From NCBI GenBank assembly GCA_029237695.1, contig CM055280.1, positions 30,609,102 through 30,673,101 of the forward strand: 64,000 nt of DNA, in the 5' to 3' direction. Positions within the stretch are counted from its first letter, which is position 1. Every line of letters starts with the position of its first letter. The position numbers were made by a program, and so were the translations under genes. Source of the DNA: Conchocele bisecta. Its lineage: Eukaryota > Mollusca > Bivalvia > Lucinida > Thyasiridae. Below are positions 8,353 to 19,580 of this stretch, one piece after another. The notes below the pieces were generated by a model that was not told the origin of the DNA, did no database searches, and saw only the letters and a program-made list of their open reading frames with translations.

Positions 8353-10080
8353 AGTCATGTCTCAAATATTAAATAAATTATGTATTGTTTCTCTTAATGC
8401 ACTGCAACTACCTATTATATCAAGCAATCGCACCATTTTATTTGATCGAATTCCAAAACGGTTTGCGCTATGTTCAAGTAAAAATTATCAGAGACACGGT
8501 GATACACATGGGAATTCACGAATGAGTAGTGAATGTTTTTGTTTGTTTGTTTTGCAATGATCTTGTGAAATAATCTTCCAATACCACAATTAGAAAAGGT
8601 TTTTCATTAGAGACAATACTTTATATGATATAAATATAATATAATTATAATAAATATTAATAATTAAATTAGTACATGTAGCCATTAATTTCAGAATATT
8701 CGATGTTATAATTTGCTTTTCATTACTCTTTGATCTTTTTTCATGTGTGGGTGGTTGGTCGGGCGAACTCGACAGCGTAAATTAACTGTATATGGGTCCC
8801 TCCTTATAGGAATCCCGATTTGCCTGGTTTGGCCCTCATGTACGTTTGTATCTTTGGCTCTTTTGTTACCTGGGGGTTGAATTGGATTATTTCCCATTAT
8901 AAAAGTAGTAAGATTATCACTGATCCTACTGCTTTTGGGAGGGGGGCAAATGATTCTGATGTGGCGAGGATCTGGCATCACATCAGGATTATTCTGATTT
9001 CAGGGCTGAATATATAGATTTTTATTGTAAATATTCAGTTCGGATTTTGGGATTTTCCCTCCATTTGTACAGGTAATATATTATTGGATTTAGTACTAAA
9101 CCCATTGACCCGGCCTTAACTGAGCTTACATGTAGCTGTTGATAGGCCGTTAAACCCCAACAAACAAAAGACAAACAAGCTTTTTTCAGGTGACTTAAAC
9201 TGTACAATTGTGTTCATCAATATGATGCAAATCGTAAAATTAAAATAGTTTGTTTCACTAATATCTTTCTGAATCATCTCTTTCTGTGAATATCTGAAGC
9301 TCAGAAACTTAAAACATGATTATGTATCCGCATTTGAAAAATACATCGACTTTCAAAATAAGAATATTATTTTAACGCGTGTGATGGGTATTTGCGAATA
9401 TCTCGTTGGAGACAATTTGACCGACTTCGTCCTGTGAAATCTGGCTTGATCCCTGGTATCTAGGCTACGATATCGTCAGAGCCACTGAGTGTGGAACTTT
9501 GTGAAGTCATGCTTTCTTTGATCTTCCTAATGTGTGGATAACATACACCATTGTGCCAGGTAATTTTATTTGTAGGATTTTCTTCCGGTTAATTCTAATA
9601 ATTATAATATTGGGAAATTGTAATATATTTTTCAATGCGTTATACATCTATAAGTTAATTAGAATTTCAGTTATTCTAGTTTCTCACTGTATTGAAATGA
9701 ATTATAATTTCCAGGATAATGTTGACTACTTAAAGGCATTGGATTGTCGCGGTGAACGTAGCGAAGCCGTAGCCGGCGGAGAATCAATCGCACAAGGGTG
9801 CGTTTTGGATTTCTTGAATTGTCTTACTGTTTTCTGTTTTTGTTTCGGGTTCCAAACATAATTAGTGAAATTGTCACCATATTACCACCCATGCTGCATG
9901 TACGGGCTATTCACCTATCGTTATGGCCGTAACCATTATTGAGATACGTAAATACAGACATTTATTTCTTTAAATAAAAACAATGATTATCCTAACATGT
10001 TCAACCTAATAGCGGACGTAATATTTAAAAGTTGTTTATAATGTTAATACGTGTACATTCGTGCGATTAAGAATATTTGT
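8353..10080. other. Non-coding stretch with one GC-rich island
   Basis: No gene recognised. About 9746-9805 is locally GC-rich (GGTGAACGTAGCGAAGCCGT and following) in otherwise AT-rich DNA and reads without stops on both strands over a short distance; it might be an exon of the gene starting at 10167 on the minus strand, but no clean acceptor was found. Confidence 0.3.
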
Positions 10081-10100
10081 GAACTTATCAATCAGCTTAC

Positions 10101-10167
10101 CTGCGTCTTTGAATGTGAGTAGAGCCAGCAAACAGCAGATAGCGGCAAATCTCTTGTAACCGTCCAT
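10101..10167 (-). CDS. First coding exon: signal peptide of an unidentified secreted protein
   Basis: The minus-strand ATG at 10167-10165 opens MDGYKRF followed by a hydrophobic core (AAICCLLALLTF) and a short polar end, a textbook cleavable signal peptide. The frame reaches a strong splice donor, GCAG before GTAAGC, at 10101/10100. Upstream on the same strand is a TATA-like box at 10268-10258 and a GC-rich stretch at about 10250-10215, giving a 5' leader of roughly 60 bases. Together these make a credible promoter and first exon of a secreted or secretory-pathway protein. Downstream exons would lie below 10081 on the minus strand; none could be identified, so the product is unknown. It could be a duplicated, orphaned first exon. 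Confidence 0.45.
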
Positions 10168-10257
10168 TGTCACAAATTTTGTTTTCCGAACACTGCGTAG
10201 TTGGAGGTAAAAATTCAACTGTCGGCCGGCGGAATGGGCGGCCTGGCGCGGCCCGAG

Positions 10258-10268
10258 ACATATATAGG
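10258..10268 (-). promoter_or_regulatory. TATA-like box upstream of the signal-peptide exon
   Basis: Minus-strand CCTATATATGT lies about 90 bases upstream of the minus-strand ATG at 10167 and is followed by a GC-rich stretch. The spacing fits a TATA box with a transcription start near 10230. Confidence 0.4.
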
Positions 10269-10689
10269 TTGGATAATAAATGTATCTATGGTGAGTCACA
10301 ACAAATGCCCGACGCTTCTGCAAGGTCGAGTGCATTTAACTCCCGGCATATTGTTCTCTCCAAAGATTCACCGCCACAGTACTCCGCCAGAGAAAATAGT
10401 CCCAACAGCCCAGTACATTACCTAGACAAGTACGTATGCACTCGGCTGTTTTGTATTCGTTATGCCATCTTAATCGCATTATCGACTTGGTATATACCAT
10501 CAAGCATTCCACATCATTGTTTCTTCGTATCAATCAGCAAACAATCGCCAGACAGACAGCCACATTTATATCTCAATACCATAAACAGAAACCCTAAGTG
10601 TTACATAACACTTATGACTATTTAAACCACGAAGTATTGACGCAAGTGCCACTTTCACATGAATTTGATTTGTTTGGGGTGATTAGTTC

Positions 10690-11000
10690 ATACAATAATC
10701 GTTTATTCGTTTATTCACTCAGGTCACATGACATGACAACATGAGGTATACAATATAATAGTAGGATGACACAATGGCGATACCTGTCACAATAAAAATG
10801 CATTATATACCTTGCATACATACATGTACAATTTCTTAATATAATTACAAATTATTTTTGACAAGATAATGCATTACAATTGTGTATTAATGAATACTGA
10901 AAGGGAATTGGAAACCAAAGAGCGTTTACTATATAGGGGGAGGTACTGTTCATTGGTACATTTCAAGAGTAATGGTTGCAAAAAAAGAAGAAACAAAGTG
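10690..11000 (-). mobile_element. Possible 3' fragment of a LINE (reverse orientation)
   Basis: On the minus strand the sequence near 10690-10760 reads into GAGTGAATAAACGAATAAAC, a tail-like tandem with polyadenylation motifs. A related block (ATTCACTCAG, ATGAGGTA) occurs at 14595-14720. No coding sequence remains. Confidence 0.3.
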
Positions 11001-11466
11001 TGATAAGAAATAAATGTGTTAAAGAGACATTATGTACATTCAGCAATTTGGACTAGCAAAAATAGAACTTTAAAATAAACAATCTGCTGTGGCACGTAGT
11101 TCACATGGCGTCTAGAGCATGGTTTAAACTTGAAACGGCGTCTTAAATGTATCGGGTCTTTATTTCCACGATATTTGAAGTGTAAGTTAAGTCCATGTAC
11201 CAAACGCATTAAACACAAAAATACACATACGGACACCAACAGTCGACCTACATGTATATGAGTATGTGGTACATGTAGTAGAGTTACATGTACAATACAT
11301 GCAACTTATTTGCATAAATTACACAGTTGTATAATAGTGTGAGAAGTTACTTATTTAACAAAAGTCGTGCTCTGGCAGTCAGCATGACTAATCATAGTTT
11401 AGAATCGATTTAGCGATTACAATACAGTGAAGTCCGAGTTTGAGTCTGACCACCTGTAAACAATAG

Positions 11467-11600
11467 TTGCGAACAGTAACTCTTGCAATATACTACCGTA
11501 CCGTCCGTAGTCTGGGAGTATATTGCCAGAGTTACTGTTCGCAACTAATTCTGTCTACGGACGGTACGTTAGTAGATTTCAAGAGTTACTGTTCGCAACA
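11467..11600. repeat. Interleaved inverted repeats (A-B-A'-B'-A')
   Basis: Block A (GTTGCGAACAGTAACTCTTG) at 11467 recurs inverted at about 11526-11546 and again inverted at about 11583-11600. Block B (CCGTACCGTCCGTAG) at about 11497 recurs inverted (CTACGGACGGTACG) at about 11554. The blocks alternate, so alternative cruciforms are possible. Confidence 0.8.
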
Positions 11601-11844
11601 TGTTATCTCGTGAACACACACCAATCTGTTTCAGACCCATACATTATAATACTATTACAATTGTAAAGCGCGTTTAGGGGCGGCGCTACATTCAAGCGAA
11701 CATGTGCACGCGCAGACGCGGGCCGAACTATATAACAAAAACTGTTATTGTTCACATACAATATAATATTGAATGTTTAATTAACTAATTACTTTGTGGC
11801 GTCGGCACGAAGATCAGCGTAGTGCAGAAACGAAGACACACAGT

Positions 11845-12320
11845 TTAAAGGTGCATACCCACTCAGTAGGCACACAATGTTCTTTATAGGAATTAAATAA
11901 GTGTATAATTTTGTCACTATTCCACCAGTTCTAAATATTACGAGAGGCCGCTATACAAGTATAATCATTTAGTAATATTTATTTTACTGATAGTGACGCG
12001 CGTTGGTATCAGGCTATTTTCATATGCAAATGAGGCATGGTGTTTTTTTAATTATTTATACTAATTAAATGCGTCACCTCAAAATGTTTTCTACATATTA
12101 TAAAATAAAGTACAAATAGTAATGTCCGTTACCATTTTAAGGAAACACGGTCATGGCCCCTGATATCAGTGTGAAATGTTACGTCTGATATAAAATGTAT
12201 ACTAATGCCAATCAATACGTGGGGTAGTGGTGAATGAATGTTTATTTTGCCAGAAAATGTATCAGATGATGTCTCTGATATAAAGAACATTTTGTGTGTA
12301 CTGATGGGCAAGTACCTTTA
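11845..12320 (-). mobile_element. TTAA-flanked MITE (copy 2, inverted)
   Basis: Element 11849-12317 with ends AGGTGCATACCCACTCAGTA and CAAGTACCT. The left TTAA is intact and the right one reads TTAT. The interior (ACGGTCATGGCCCCTGATAT) is inverted relative to copy 1. Confidence 0.8.
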
Positions 12321-12419
12321 TTAATTAAACTTCGTCTTTTCGACGCGCTACTCTTCGTTCCGATCGCATAAACACATACACATACATGCATGCACTCACC
12401 ATATTTCAGCATTGGGTCT

Positions 12420-12860
12420 ACAAAATAATGGGGGATCGTAGCTAGTTATCTCCCTTTGTAAATTTATTTATATAAATCCGGTCCTATGTTGTATTTCAGC
12501 GTTCATTTCTTACTGAATATCACAAAAAACTAGTTTTGGGAGCAGAGTAGACCCAGATCAGACTGCACACCTGATCAGACTGCACACCTGCGTCTACACT
12601 GGTTACAATAACATAAATATATATGAAAAGATGAATCTGGCAAATAATGCAGTCCCGGATCAGATTGCTCAGATATGTAGGATGATCTGGATCAACACTA
12701 GTCTAAATCACTATAATTGTTCCTTTTCATAATAAATCATGCTACATTCGCCCTTTCTAAAAGCAATATGGCCCTAAACTAGACAATTTGGACCGGATCT
12801 CTATAAATAAATTCAACGGGAGATAAAATGTAACTACATGTAGCTACGATCCCTCATTAC
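12420..12860 (+). repeat. Dispersed repeat, copy 1
   Basis: About 440 bp ending GCTACGATCCCTCATT, sharing blocks such as CATGCTACATTCGC and AGCAATA(T/A)GGCCCTAAACTA with 25690-26525. It includes two tandem copies of a GATCAGACTGCACACCT unit. No coding sequence. Confidence 0.65.
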
Positions 12861-13665
12861 AACATAGTGAAATTGCACGACTATGCATTATGACTAGGTT
12901 ATGATATGCATGTAGAAATATTGGTACATATGAGACGCGGTATACGATTTTGTACCAAAACATAAGAACATGTGCATTTTGTAATGCAATATATTTACTG
13001 AAACTGTGATATTTTCTGTAAATGACACATGTTCTTAGGTGTAGGTGCAAATTCACATGGCGTGTCACAAATATCGTTGTCTATTTTCTCAGCCGTGGGA
13101 TATTCATCAGGTTTAGGATATTGACGAGTACACGGTCGAACACATCCTTTGATCGGTTAACAGGTATACATGATCTGGTGTGTGTGCTTCCGGTGTTAAT
13201 CAGGCTGACAATGCTGACTGAAATTTTGTCGTTTGCTGATTATAATTTAGTTTCCATTTGTATTAACACAAACATAGTTTCGCAGCACAGATATAATTCC
13301 CCATGGTCATTACCGTGGTACTTATTCGAAATCCGCCAGGTGCCACGTTGTCATCCATGAGGGTGTTTCAAAATGGCGTCCAAGATGACGGCCAACTGTA
13401 TTAGTTTTTACTATTGTGTGGGAAATGCTGAACAGTTTGAACAAAGGCCAGATTTTCCCATGGATGGCCTTTATTTACAGGTTTGACTGTACATTATTTA
13501 CAATGACTATTGTTTCATGACATCTACATATTATGGGTTAGACTACCGATCTATATAAAAATGCTAGCAGGTAACAAAGATTCCTTGTGCATGATAAGCA
13601 TCACACTGTGCTGATCTGCCATTTCGGTTACTTTGTATTAGGGTAAATATGTACTGTATATATAG
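12861..13665. other. Non-coding stretch
   Basis: Ordinary AT-rich DNA. Short frames on both strands lack motifs and are treated as chance. Confidence 0.35.
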
Positions 13666-13669
13666 ATGG

Positions 13670-14225
13670 ATGAACATTATTTTGCGACATTTCTCGCAAT
13701 TTTCGTGACCATCTTGAATATCATTTTACATAATATATTAAATAAATTATGCATTAAATGTAGTTTGTTATTTAAATGTCTACTTATAACCCAAATAACA
13801 CAGTCAACTATAATAATTAGGGTAAATGTTATATGTTGTATATACAGATATACACCAATTTGTGATATTTCCCGAACTTTGGTGGCCATCTTGAATATTA
13901 TTTTACATATTATAATAAACAATATATGTACTGAATGTATTGCAAAGTAGGAATGTCTCCTATATGGTATGCTAACTATTCCACATGCTTGCTCAGTTTT
14001 GTGAGTTAGATACGTTGACGGCCATCTTGGACGCCATTTTGATTGCATTACTCCTCACAATTTGGTTCATATTGATTAATTAATTATATTCAGTTCTTTC
14101 AGTACATTTTATTCTGATTTGTTTAGCTGATTTTGCATTAGTTATGAGTTTTTGTTATTTTGGCGGCCATTTTGGACGCCATCTTGATTCCTGGATTAAG
14201 CTCCAGTGGGATTCATGGGTAGTTT
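13670..14225. repeat. Diverged tandem repeat with CCATCTTG/GACGCCAT motifs
   Basis: A unit of about 175 bp repeats: the segment around 13690-13770 (GACCATCTTGAATATCATTT) recurs at 13865-13945 (GGCCATCTTGAATATTATTT), and further GGCCATCTTGGACGCCAT blocks lie at about 14020 and 14165. Related arrays are at 23940-24110 and 39.1-41.7 kb. Confidence 0.6.
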
Positions 14226-14589
14226 TGATGTGTTATTACTAATGATATTTCCTGAAAAGAAATCAGCTTTGACTTATTATTTTCCAATCTCAACCCTACT
14301 ACTTTTCGCCTATAATTATATAATGCGATAGTTTATCAACTTACTGTATTACATGTACATGCACTTTGACGTGAAGAAACATAGTATACCTTGAAAAAAA
14401 AAATCACTGGCAGGAGGCGGGGGGGGGGGATGGGGTACTGTCAAGTATTTGTTCTGATTTCGTGCTCGAGCGCATCCACGTTATCTTGTTTTAGCCGGTA
14501 AGTCATTATTGTCGCGATAATTATGCAGTTAAGCCTACGCACTTATCACCATATCTCGTTACGCGGATTCCATATATATACACGTACGA

Positions 14590-14960
14590 GTACTATTCAC
14601 TCAGTCCATACAAAATGGCATCATGAGGTACACGTTAATACAAATTGATACACGAGGCAAACAAGAATACTACAAAGGCAATGTCTAGACATTACATTAT
14701 ACAAGGTACAGAGGTGTTAAACACTAGAGGAGTCATCCTTGAATTAATAAAGGAGTTAATTCATTGTGCCATCATTTAGTGCACTATGCTTGATAACAAT
14801 AAGACAATTTATAGACTGATCGGGAATTCGGCGATTGCATGCCGCAAGCGCGACGACACTAGTTGGTGTCCCCACCTGTGATCCGAAATCGCCCATTCTC
14901 CACATATATAGGCATTTGATGTTTTACAGTCGTAATGGTTCACATTAACAACATGTGGTT
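14590..14960. repeat. Dispersed repeat with CGGCGATTGCATGCCGCAAG block
   Basis: The left part (ATTCACTCAG, ATGAGGTA) matches the tail-like block near 10.7 kb. The right part holds TTCGGCGATTGCA and CCCATTCTCCACATAT, which recur at 15100-15370 around another MITE and in part near 16260, so several direct diverged copies of one host repeat lie in 14.6-18.4 kb. Confidence 0.5.
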
Positions 14961-15116
14961 GTCTTTTTACCTTTGAATTGTATCAGCTTTCATTAAAAAA
15001 CAGTACACGTTTACACAGATTAAATATATATGCAGCCGAATTAAATTTATTAGCTGCGCCATCATTTGGTGCACTCTGCCTGTTGACAGTAATGGCGAAA
15101 TTCGGCGATTGCACTG

Positions 15117-15335
15117 GGGCACGTTTCACTAAACTTAGTACGACTAAAATGTTCGTAAGTGCAAAATTAGGATAGTCTGTAAGTTTCATATTACTAATGT
15201 TTTCTTGTAAACAATGACTGAATTTACATTTATTGAGCAGAGGCTGCACTAGCAATCCATCAATTGAAATTTACAGACGATCCTAATTTTGCACTTACGA
15301 ATATTTTAGTCGTACGAAGTTTAGTGAAAAGGGCC
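15117..15335. mobile_element. MITE with ~65-bp TIRs
   Basis: Ends GGGCACGTTTCACTAAACTT and its complement AGTTTAGTGAAAAGGGCCC; the inverted arms extend about 65 bp to TTAGGATAGTCTGTAA and its partner. It sits inside a copy of the 14.6-15.4 kb host repeat and clearly interrupts it. No coding sequence. Confidence 0.85.
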
Positions 15336-15508
15336 CGAGGTGCCTGCGCTTGCGCCCATTCTCCACATATGGACATGGTATGGTCTTAATGAGGATGTAT
15401 GTGCGCATTGATTCGAGTACATAACGTGTGTAACGGCTTCCGTGAACTATCAGTTTTTAAATTATGTTTTCATACAGTTATATACAACTGTGCCATCATT
15501 TAGTATGT

Positions 15509-15753
15509 AAGCGTCCTGGTGCCAATGCCAAAATATTGTATCTCCTAATTAGGAGATAATATCTCCTAACTATCTCCTAATTAGGACTTAATAGCTGTGT
15601 CAATGCTAACAATTGTTTTATCTCCTAATTACGAGATACTAACTCCTAATTATGAGATAGTAAGTCCTAATTAGAATGTATTCTTTCATAATTAGGAGTT
15701 AATATTTCCTAATTAGGAGATACATATATTCTAACATTGGCACCAGGACGCTT
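15509..15753. mobile_element. MITE filled with TAATTAGGAGATA palindromes
   Basis: Near-perfect 19-bp ends (AAGCGTCCTGGTGCCAATG and complement) enclose about 200 bp built from TCCTAATTAGGAGATA-like units in both orientations. The interior is nearly all palindromic, so single strands should fold back strongly. No coding capacity. Confidence 0.85.
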
Positions 15754-16315
15754 CCATAACTTTGGGTATTGAACGACATTTACGATTTTGTCAATATTGA
15801 CTTTTACACGAGGGTTTGGAAGTAGTGGAAGATGAAGTGCATGCCTTTTTTTATTGTAAGCTATATGCTGACTTGCGTATTTAGACCCAACCATATACTC
15901 AAGCAAGTCTGCGACAGAATACTATCGACTAATCGCAAAACAGAATCCTACAGCTATTAAGAAAATTGCTACATTTGTCTACCATCTATTGAAACTAAAA
16001 AAATCGTTTACCTAAACATTGTCTATGTGACCCGTTGCCTGACGTTGAATGACATATACTATACATTTATGGGAACTTAATCACAACTCGTCGGGCAATG
16101 GCTCACATCATATACATGCAGTGGCACTGTTATATCATTTACATATACATGTTGTGTGTAATGGGCCGGTGTCCTACATCACTAAATAAACAATTGTAAT
16201 TGTAATTGTAATTGCCGGGTATCAATAACAAAAGCACTAAGCTACTGGACCAGGTGAACTCGGCGATTGCAGGCTACAAGAGCGACGAAGTGCAGAAGAG
16301 CTTATGGCATACCCC
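15754..16315. other. Non-coding stretch
   Basis: No gene found. A short TTGTAAT tandem lies at 16193-16215 and a GTCGGC/GTCGTC microsatellite at about 16319-16348 leads into the satellite. Confidence 0.4.
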
Positions 16316-16339
16316 CGGCGTCGTCAGCGTCGGCGTCGG

Positions 16340-18300
16340 CGTCGTCCACAAACTTAACGCTGAGGTAAATGTCTTATAACTTCTGTTTCCTTTCATGGAA
16401 CACCTTGTTATTTCATACATGCATTCCTCAGATGACCCTCTATCATGCTGTAGCAAATCCATGACCAACCACTCAACCCTTACCCCAGGGTCAAGGTCAC
16501 AAACTTAGCACATTCACAAACTTAACGTTGGGGTAAATGTCTTATAACTTCTGGGTTTTTTCATGCAACACCTTGTTATTTCATACATGCATTCCTCAGA
16601 TGACCATCTATCATGCTGTAGCAAATCCATGAACCACCACCCAACCCTTACCCCAAGGTCAAGGTCAGAGAAAATTAGCACATTCATAATCTTAACGTTG
16701 GGGTAAATTTCTTATAACATCTGTTTCCTTTCATGGAACGCCTTGATATTTCATACATGCATTCCTCAGATAACCCTCTATCATGCTGTAGCAAATCCAT
16801 GACCAACTACCCAACCCTTACCCCAGGGTCAAGGTCACAAACTTAGCACATTCATAAACTTAACGTTGGGTTAAATGTCTTATAACGTCTGTTTTCTTTC
16901 ATGGAACGCCTTGATATTTCATTCATGCATTCCTCAGATGACCCTCTATCATGCTGTAGCAAATCAACGACTGACGACCCAACCCTTACCCCAAGGTAAA
17001 GTTCACAAACCTACATGTAGCACATTCATAAACTTAACGTTGGGGTAAACGTTGTGTAACTTCTGTTTTTTTACAGGGAATACCTTCATATTTCATACAT
17101 GCATTCATCTGATGATATTCTATCGTGCTATAACAAATCCATGACCCAGATCACACCCCTTTCCCCAAGGTCAATGTCAGAAACTTAGCACATTCATAAA
17201 CTTCACGTTGCGGTAAATGTCTTATAACATCTGTTTCCTTTCATGGAACGCCTTGATATTTCATACAAGCATTCTTCTGATGATACTCTATTGTGCGATA
17301 GCAAAGCCATGACCCACCCCATATTCCAAGGTCAAGGACTCAAACTTTGCACATTCATAAACTTAACGTTGGGGTAAATATCTTATAACATCTGTTTCCA
17401 TTCTTAAAATATCTTGATATTTCATACATGGATTCCTCAGATGATAGTCTGTCGTGCTATAGCAAATCCACGACCCACCGCCCACCCCTTACCACAGGGT
17501 CAAGGTCACAAACTTAGCACATTCATAAACTTAACGTTGGGGTTAATGTCTTATAACATATGTTTCCTTTCATGGAACGCCTTGATATTTCATACATGCA
17601 TTTATCTGATGATACTCTATCATACCATAGCAAATCCATGACCCACCGCCCACCCGTTACCCCAGGGTCAAGGTCACAGACATAGCATATTCCATAAACT
17701 TAAAGTTGGGGTAAATGTCTTATAACTTCTGTTTTTTTTTCATGCAACACCTTGTTATTTTGTTATTTCATACATGCATTCCTGAGATGACCCTCTATCA
17801 TGCTGTAGAAAATCCACCACCCACCACCCACCCAACCCTTACCCCAAGGTCAAGGTCACAAACTTAGCATGTTCATCAACTTAACGTTGGGGTAAATGTT
17901 GTGTAACTTATGTTTCTTTACAGGGAACACTTTGATATTTCATACATTCATTCATCTGATGATCCTCTATTGTGCTACAGCAAATCCATGACCCACCCCC
18001 CCCCCCCATCCCTTTTCCCAAGGTCAAGGTCACAAACTTAGCACATTCATACATGCATTCATTATGTGAATAGCTATCAGGCTGTAGAAAATCACCAACT
18101 TAGTGCGTTCATAAACTTAACATTGGGTTAAATTTGGTTTTACTTCTGTTTTCAGGGAGCGCATTGATATTTCATACATGCATTCAACTTAATATGCTTA
18201 TTATGCTATAGCAAACCCACGACCCACCTTGCACCACTGACCCCAATGTCAAGGTCCACCGCACGCCTCTTAACCCAAGGTCAAGTTATATAATATTCAT
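16340..18300 (+). repeat. Satellite: 11 tandem units of about 168 bp
   Basis: The marker AACTTAACGTTGGGGTAAAT, or a close variant, occurs at 16351, 16519, 16689, 16857, 17031, 17199, 17360, 17528, 17697, 17879 and 18114. Spacing is 161-182 bases except the last (235). Units also share CATACATGCATTCCTCAGAT, TATCATGCTGTAGCAAATCC and, in most, GGTCAAGGTCAC. Divergence between units is modest. Confidence 0.9.
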
Positions 18301-18785
18301 GTTTTTTATGCAACTGTGCCAAGTTTGAGTGAAGGCTGCCAACGGGCGAGCTTCGTTGTCTTCTGACAACTCTTGTTAAAGTTGTAATGATTCATGTTAA
18401 CAACCTGTGCTTTTCAAAAAGGACAAATACATAATTAGTTGGCTCTTTTAATGTTCAGTTGCATGCATAATTGTGCATGTTCATACAAAGCGCGTAGGAA
18501 TATATCGCTTGTTTGGTATGTGCCTCCTTTGTCTGTTCAAACATTCATTGTCCGATTCCATTCAGCCTATTGGTGCAAATTAACATGCGATGAACAACCA
18601 GTTGCACGTATAATGTTACTAATAATAAACTTGCATTGAATTGTCAATGATCGAATGTTGCACCCGTTCAACATATAGCTGTATTTACACCGCCATATTG
18701 CGCAACGTCCTGCATATGCAACGGTTGTGTTTGATTAAGTTCACTGTGAATTTGATCCCACAGCTATGAGTGAACGTAGACATTG
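18301..18785. other. Non-coding stretch after the satellite
   Basis: Begins with a block (GTAATGATTCATGTTAACAA) that also occurs near 14932, marking the edge of the dispersed repeat that carries the satellite. No gene recognised. Confidence 0.4.
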
Positions 18786-18938
18786 TGAAGTACAGCAAAC
18801 CCTCTCTAAACCGGACATTGCATGCTGTCTGTCTAACCTTAATTGTATGTGTTTCATTTGTGCATATTTATGATGAAAATGGCTGTTCAAGTTCGCAAAG
18901 CATAGCCGCATACCATGGCATAGTCATGTGTCTATTTA

Positions 18939-19007
18939 CAGTGGAACATCTCTAAACCGAACATCCTGGGAGCCTCTCAGGGTGTCCGGTTTATAGAGGT
19001 TCCACTG
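18939..19007. mobile_element. 69-bp nested MITE
   Basis: Near-palindromic: CAGTGGAACATCTCTAAACC at one end, complement at the other, TA on both sides, only a short CCTGGGAGCC centre. Confidence 0.85.
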
Positions 19008-19135
19008 TACGCGGAGTGTCTCCTCGAACATTCGGACGAACCGAGCTCGAAGAAATGTATCCCACACACTTTCGATAATATAATGTGACAGCAGTATTTG
19101 TAAAAGAAATAATTTAGGTTTTGGAGAAATAAATA

Positions 19136-19196
19136 CAGTGGAACCTATCTAAACAGGACACCCTGGGAGTGTGTCCGGTTTAGAGATGTTCCACTG
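19136..19196. mobile_element. 61-bp nested MITE
   Basis: Same family as 18939-19007, with CAGTGGAACCTATCTAAACA and complement ends and TA flanks; essentially one hairpin. Confidence 0.85.
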
Positions 19197-19360
19197 TAAA
19201 TCAGAGATATGACTCTGCCAAGGTATGTGGCTGTGCTTTGCGAACTCGAACACCCATTTTCATCATAAATATGTACCAAAGAATCTCATAAAAAATTATG
19301 GATACACAGACTGCCTGCTCGTCCGGTTTAGAGAGGGTCTACTCTGTAAAAAAAGAAATA

Positions 19361-19578
19361 CAGTGAAACCTCTCTAAACCGGACACCCGGGGAGGCCCCC
19401 AGGGTGTCCGGTTTACAGATATTACAGATATTTATGATAAATCAGCTATATGACCATTCAGGTACATATGTGCTTAGCGATCATGCACATACATTTGAGA
19501 TAAATGGAGGTGAAACCCATCAAAAATAGAATCACATAATGATGTTGTCTTGGTGTTCGGTTTAGAGAGGTTCCACTG
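19361..19578. mobile_element. 218-bp MITE, CAGTGAAACC family
   Basis: Ends CAGTGAAACCTCTCTAAACC and GGTTTAGAGAGGTTCCACTG with TA on both sides. It lies 14 bases from the preceding element. Confidence 0.85.
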
Positions 19579-19580
19579 TA

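Larger units (their letters stand above)
18793..19346. mobile_element. Long-TIR MITE (CAG...CTG, TA flanks) with two nested MITEs
   Basis: Outer ends are CAGCAAACCCTCTCTAAACC and GTTTAGAGAGGGTCTACTCTG, flanked by TA. Inverted arms of about 140 bp (marker ATGATGAAAATGGCTGTTC and its complement) enclose two shorter MITEs of the same end type at 18939-19007 and 19136-19196, each with its own TA flanks. Confidence 0.75.

Noticed and set aside
10167..10625. 152-codon plus-strand frame
   Set aside because: Overlaps the promoter and start of the better supported minus-strand exon; no motif, ordinary composition for chance.
13677..14048. 123-codon minus-strand frame
   Set aside because: Falls wholly inside the CCATCTTG tandem repeat and overlaps a plus-strand frame.
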